64,000 nucleotides of DNA from Aquabacterium sp. (GTDB lineage: Bacteria > Pseudomonadota > Gammaproteobacteria > Burkholderiales > Burkholderiaceae_C), in the NCBI RefSeq assembly GCF_030652515.1, contig NZ_JAUSAR010000036.1, forward strand, positions 36,729-100,728, written 5' to 3'. The notes under the pieces were generated by a model. It did no database searches, was not told the origin of the DNA, and saw only the letters and a list, made by a program, of their open reading frames with translations. Both the position numbers and the translations under genes were made by a program. Positions 60,325 to 64,000 of this stretch are shown in pieces (positions within the stretch are counted from its first letter, which is position 1; every line of letters begins with the position of its first letter).

Positions 60325-61308
60325 ATGAACGCGCCGCTCTACACCATCCCTGGCAGCACGGCCCGTGCTGTGGCCGAAGAGGCCGTGGCCGCCGTACCTG
60401 TGGCGTCCACTGGCTCTGCAGTCTCTGATGCCCCCGTGCCACGCACCGTGGCCGAGGTGCTGGCCCAAAGCCGCATCGACGATGTGATGGACGAGCTGGA
60501 CCGCGACCTGGTCGGCCTGGCCCCGGTCAAGACCCGCATCCGTGACATCGCGGCCTTGCTGGTGATCGACAAGCTGCGCTCCGGCTTCGGCCTGTCAGCG
60601 CAAAGCCCGTCGCTGCACATGTGCTTCACCGGCAACCCGGGCACGGGCAAGACCACGGTGGCCTTGCGCATGGCCGAGATCCTGCACCGACTGGGTTATG
60701 TGCGCAAAGGCCACCTGGTGGCCGTGACGCGCGATGACCTGGTCGGTCAGTACATCGGCCACACGGCGCCCAAGACCAAGGAAGTGCTCAAGAAGGCCAT
60801 GGGCGGCGTGCTCTTCATCGACGAGGCCTACTACCTCTACAAGCCCGAGAACGAGCGCGACTATGGTCAGGAAGCCATCGAGATCCTGCTGCAGGTGATG
60901 GAGAACCAGCGCGATGACCTGGTTGTGATCCTGGCGGGCTACAAAGACCGCATGGACCACTTCTTCCAGAGCAACCCCGGCATGTCATCCCGCATCGCTC
61001 ACCACCTGGATTTTCCCGATTACGCCACGCCCGAGCTGCTCAGCATCGCCGACAAGATGCTGGACCAGCAGCACTACACCTTTGGCGAAGGTGCCCGTGA
61101 AGCCTTCGACGACTACCTGGGCCGCCGCCTGGAGCAGCCTCACTTCGCCAACGCCCGCAGCGTGCGCAATGCCCTGGACCGCGCCCGCCTGCGCCAGGCC
61201 AGCCGCCTGTTCCAAGACCGCGACCGCGTGCTGACCCGTGATGACCTGACCACCATCGAAGTGGCCGACATCCGATCCAGCCGCCTGTTCGCCGTGTCGA
61301 CAGCTTGA
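60325..61308 (+). CDS. cbbX: CbbX, AAA+ RuBisCO activase (red type)
   Basis: Hexameric AAA+ motor that pulls the large-subunit C-terminus to remove tight sugar-phosphate inhibitors from RuBisCO. The 327-residue protein has Walker A GNPGTGKT (residues 103-110), Walker [11 protein letters not shown] (Asp 166, Glu 167), sensor-1 region [11 protein letters not shown] and the arginine-finger region [17 protein letters not shown]. It starts 2 bases after cbbS, so translation is coupled. Its presence confirms the red-type system. Confidence 0.97.
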   Translation: MNAPLYTIPGSTARAVAEEAVAAVPVASTGSAVSDAPVPRTVAEVLAQSRIDDVMDELDRDLVGLAPVKTRIRDIAALLVIDKLRSGFGLSAQSPSLHMCFTGNPGTGKTTVALRMAEILHRLGYVRKGHLVAVTRDDLVGQYIGHTAPKTKEVLKKAMGGVLFIDEAYYLYKPENERDYGQEAIEILLQVMENQRDDLVVILAGYKDRMDHFFQSNPGMSSRIAHHLDFPDYATPELLSIADKMLDQQHYTFGEGAREAFDDYLGRRLEQPHFANARSVRNALDRARLRQASRLFQDRDRVLTRDDLTTIEVADIRSSRLFAVSTA

Positions 61309-61362
61309 TCGAACGATTCGTCGTTTGAGCCCCCACATAACAACTCACAGAGGATCCCCACC

Positions 61363-62457
61363 ATGAACACCACGCCAGTTGTGGAACTGACCGAGGCCTT
61401 GGCCCTGAACTTGTCGGGCCTGCCCGCCGATGCGGCCCAGGCTTTGAGCGAAACCTTGCTGACCATCGCGCAGGCTTGCGCGGCCATCAGCGAGGTCGCG
61501 GCGCAAGGTGCTTTGGCGGGGGCGCATGGCCTGGCGTCGTCCAGCAACTCGCAAGGTGAAGACCAGAAGAAGCTGGACGTGATGGCCGACGACGTGCTGT
61601 CGGCGGCCATGGCCGCTTGCCCGCACGTGGCCGGTTGGGCCAGCGAAGAGCACGAGATGCCTTTCGTGTCTGACGAGCATGGCAACCAGGGCCGTTACCT
61701 GGTGGTGTTTGATCCTCTGGACGGCTCGTCCAACATCGAAGCCAACATCTCGGTGGGCACGATCTTCTCGGTGCTGCCGCATCCTTACCGTGGCACCACC
61801 CCGGGCGAAATGGGCTTTCTGCAGCCTGGGCAACAGCAGGTGGCCGCTGGCTATGTGCTGTATGGCCCCTGCACGGTGATGGTGTTGACCTGTCGCCAGG
61901 GCGTGCAGATGTTCACCCTGGACCGCAGCAGCCTGCGCGGCGAAGGCCCGGCTCGTTGGGTTCTGACGCAGTCCGAGGTCCGCATTCCCGTGGCGACGCG
62001 CGAGTTCGCCATCAACGCGTCCAACCAGCGCTTCTGGGAGAAGCCCGTGCAGCGCTACGTGGCCGAATGCATCGCCGGTGAATCCGGTCCGCGCCACAAG
62101 GATTTCAACATGCGCTGGGTGGCCAGCATGGTGGCCGAAGTGCACCGCATCATGACGCGCGGTGGTGTGTTCATGTACCCGCGCGATGAACGCGAACCGC
62201 GCAAGGCAGGCCGCCTGCGCCACATGTACGAAGCCTCGCCCATGGCCTTGCTGGTGGAACAGGCCGGTGGCCGCGCGGTCAACGGCACGCACGATTTGCT
62301 GGAAGTGGTGCCCGACACCTTGCACCAACGCGTGCCAGTGCTCCTGGGGTCGAAGGAAGAGATCGACCGCATCGTCAGCTACCACGCCGATCCGCACGAG
62401 AACGTGTCATGGCAGTTGTTCAAGACGCGTTCGTTGTTTGTTCAACCTCAAGCCTGA
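61363..62457 (+). CDS. cbbF: Fructose-1,6/sedoheptulose-1,7-bisphosphatase of the Calvin cycle
   Basis: A 364-residue class I-type bisphosphatase that regenerates ribulose bisphosphate, acting on fructose 1,6- and probably sedoheptulose 1,7-bisphosphate. [20 protein letters not shown] is the metal core, with GGVFMYPRDER and LVEQAGGRAVNG downstream. It is clearly related to, but distinct from, the housekeeping fbp at 7046 (27 residues longer at the N-terminus). It is in the cbb operon with a weak leader after cbbX (54 bases), which includes a small AACGA/TCGTT hairpin. Confidence 0.95.
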   Translation: MNTTPVVELTEALALNLSGLPADAAQALSETLLTIAQACAAISEVAAQGALAGAHGLASSSNSQGEDQKKLDVMADDVLSAAMAACPHVAGWASEEHEMPFVSDEHGNQGRYLVVFDPLDGSSNIEANISVGTIFSVLPHPYRGTTPGEMGFLQPGQQQVAAGYVLYGPCTVMVLTCRQGVQMFTLDRSSLRGEGPARWVLTQSEVRIPVATREFAINASNQRFWEKPVQRYVAECIAGESGPRHKDFNMRWVASMVAEVHRIMTRGGVFMYPRDEREPRKAGRLRHMYEASPMALLVEQAGGRAVNGTHDLLEVVPDTLHQRVPVLLGSKEEIDRIVSYHADPHENVSWQLFKTRSLFVQPQA

Positions 62458-62471
62458 TCGGGTGATTCGAC

Positions 62472-63347
62472 ATGTCTCGCAAACACCCCATCATCGTGGT
62501 GACCGGCTCCAGCGGCGCCGGTACCAGCACGGTCAAAAGCACCTTTGACGCCATCTTTCGCCGCGAGGGCATCACCCCGGCCGTGATTGAAGGCGATGCC
62601 TTTCACCGCTACTCTCGCAACGAGATGAAGGTGAAGGTGGCCGAGTACGAACGCGAGGGCATCGCCCTGAGCCACTTCGGCCCCAAGGCCAATGAGTGGG
62701 AGATGTTGGGCAAGCAGTACCAGGCCTATGGTGAAACCGGCCGCTGCAAAACCCGCTACTACCTGCACAACGAAGCCGAAGCCTTGCCTTACCAGCAAGA
62801 GCCCGGCACCTTCACGCCGTGGTCGGACACCCCTGTCGACACCGACGTGCTGTTCTACGAAGGCCTGCACGGCTGCGTCAAGACCGACGAGGTTGACCTG
62901 GTGCGCCACGTTGACCTGAAGATCGGCGTGGTGCCCATCATCAACCTGGAGTGGATCCAGAAGATCCACCGCGACACCAAGTTCCGGGGCTACAGCAAAG
63001 AGGCCGTCTCCGACACCATCCTTCGCCGCATGCACGATTACGTGCACTACGTGTGCCCGCAGTTCGGCGAGACCGACATCAACTTCCAGCGCGTGCCGGT
63101 GGTGGACACCTCCAACCCCTTCATCGCCCGGGACGTGCCCACAGCTGGCGAAAGCATGACCGTGATCCGCTTCCGCAACCCGCGTGGCATCGACTTCCCC
63201 TACCTGTTGTCCATGATCGGCGACTCCTTCATGTCGCGCGCCAACACCATCGTGGTGCCTGGCGGCAAGATGGACCTGGCCATGCAACTCATCCTCACCC
63301 CCATGATCCTGCGCCTGATGGAAATCCGCCGCGCACAGATGCGTTAA
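62472..63347 (+). CDS. cbbP: Phosphoribulokinase
   Basis: Makes ribulose 1,5-bisphosphate from ribulose 5-phosphate and ATP, the substrate step of CO2 fixation. The 291-residue class I enzyme has the P-loop GSSGAGTST (residues 12-20), the Asp-rich substrate region around EGDAFHRYSRNEMK, and the conserved LVRHVDLKIGVVPIINLEWI. It starts 14 bases after cbbF. Length is typical of the proteobacterial octameric enzyme. Confidence 0.97.
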   Translation: MSRKHPIIVVTGSSGAGTSTVKSTFDAIFRREGITPAVIEGDAFHRYSRNEMKVKVAEYEREGIALSHFGPKANEWEMLGKQYQAYGETGRCKTRYYLHNEAEALPYQQEPGTFTPWSDTPVDTDVLFYEGLHGCVKTDEVDLVRHVDLKIGVVPIINLEWIQKIHRDTKFRGYSKEAVSDTILRRMHDYVHYVCPQFGETDINFQRVPVVDTSNPFIARDVPTAGESMTVIRFRNPRGIDFPYLLSMIGDSFMSRANTIVVPGGKMDLAMQLILTPMILRLMEIRRAQMR

Positions 63348-63361
63348 CCGGCGCCCCAAAC

Positions 63362-64000
63362 ATGACCATTCAACTCATCACCTTCGACCTGGACGGCACC
63401 ATGGTGGACACCGCCGCCGAGATTGCCGAGGCCGCCAACCGCACCCTGGCCGAGATCGGTCTGCCCCGGCGCCCTTTGGGCGATGTCACCAAGCTGATCG
63501 GCCACGGCACGCGCGAGTTGATGAAAGGCTTGCTCAGGCAGGCCAAGGAAGCCGGCGAGACCAAGGTCGACACCCTCGACGTCGAAGCCGTCATGCATTG
63601 TTTTGAGGGCCACTACAACGACACCACGGGCACCGACAGCCAGTTGTACCCCGGCTGCCTGGAAGGCCTGGAGCGGCTTCGCACCGCTGGGGTGCGCCTG
63701 GCCTGCGTCACCAACAAGGAGTTGCGCTTTGCCCAGCGTGTGCTGGAGGTGACGGGCCTGGCGCCTTTCTTCCCCATCGTCCTGGGCGGGGACAGCCTGG
63801 CAGAAAAAAAACCCCATCCTTTGGTGATTGAGTATTGCCTTGAAGCGCTGAATGTGGATAAATCACACACAGCGCATGTGGGCGACTCCTCGATCGATGT
63901 GGAGACCGCCCAGCGTGCTGGCGTTGCTGCCTGGGCCGTTCCCTACGGCTACAACGGCGGACAACCCATTGAAGATTCCCAACCCGACGGCGTGTTTACC
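63362..64000 (+). CDS. cbbZ: Phosphoglycolate phosphatase, HAD type (partial, cut by right edge)
   Basis: Removes phosphate from 2-phosphoglycolate formed by RuBisCO oxygenation. The visible 213 residues show the HAD motif I FDLDGTMVDT (residues 8-17), motif II Thr in RLACVTNKEL, motif III Lys in SLAEKKPHPLV, and motif IV GDSSIDVETAQRAG. It begins 14 bases after cbbP. The C-terminus lies outside the window. This is the gph/cbbZ member normally found at this position in cbb operons. Confidence 0.93.
   Translation, partial: MTIQLITFDLDGTMVDTAAEIAEAANRTLAEIGLPRRPLGDVTKLIGHGTRELMKGLLRQAKEAGETKVDTLDVEAVMHCFEGHYNDTTGTDSQLYPGCLEGLERLRTAGVRLACVTNKELRFAQRVLEVTGLAPFFPIVLGGDSLAEKKPHPLVIEYCLEALNVDKSHTAHVGDSSIDVETAQRAGVAAWAVPYGYNGGQPIEDSQPDGVFT

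Overview
The window is chromosomal DNA of a GC-rich betaproteobacterium of the order Burkholderiales, probably a facultative CO2-fixing (chemolithoautotrophic or mixotrophic) member near the Comamonadaceae or the Leptothrix/Rubrivivax group. The evidence is the red-type (form IC) RuBisCO operon with cbbX and a divergent cbbR, the style of the housekeeping proteins, and the codon usage. The genus cannot be fixed from the sequence alone.

Layout. (1) 1-8175, core genes: a membrane PAS/GAF/PAS/GGDEF sensor running off the left edge; an alpha/beta hydrolase; prfB with its programmed +1 frameshift; pepN; a housekeeping fructose-1,6-bisphosphatase; and tRNA-Thr(CGU). (2) 8127-24547, a 16.4-kb integrated element bounded by 51-bp direct repeats of the tRNA-Thr 3' end. 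Its tyrosine integrase lies beside the right-hand repeat. It carries a BrnTA toxin-antitoxin pair, two further antitoxin genes without toxins, a chain of small genes coupled by 4-bp overlaps, an HNH protein, two related small DNA-binding-like proteins, a replication-initiator-like gene plus DnaB helicase, and a tail tape-measure gene. No terminase, portal, capsid or lysis gene is present. (3) 24561-26846: the displaced tRNA terminator, a DUF47/Pit phosphate transport pair and an OsmC-family protein.

(4) 26940-45446, a biosynthetic gene cluster: a phosphopantetheinyl transferase, a TIGR04325-type methyltransferase, an SGNH hydrolase, a cupin/JmjC-like protein, two alpha/beta hydrolases, a 12.3-kb hybrid NRPS-PKS gene with an embedded aminotransferase, and another hydrolase. 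The predicted assembly line is A(Pro)-PCP-KS-AT(malonyl)-ACP-aminotransferase-C-A(Gly)-PCP-C-A(degenerate)-PCP. It has no thioesterase or reductase, so release must come from a separate protein. (5) 45494-50442: a TetR regulator and a two-gene RND efflux operon, possibly the export and self-protection system for the cluster product. (6) 50546-56004: small secreted and cytoplasmic accessory proteins (PaaI thioesterase, two SRPBCC proteins, dienelactone-hydrolase-like protein, cupin, Spy-like protein, TfoX-N protein) and one gene remnant.

(7) 56078-64000: an acetyl-CoA acetyltransferase, cbbR, and the divergent operon cbbL-cbbS-cbbX-cbbF-cbbP-cbbZ (last gene cut by the right edge). This operon supplies RuBisCO, its activase, the regenerative bisphosphatase, phosphoribulokinase and the phosphatase that removes photorespiratory 2-phosphoglycolate. 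The most novel content is the hybrid assembly line with its decayed last adenylation domain, and the element with its candidate origin and coupled operon of unknown proteins.
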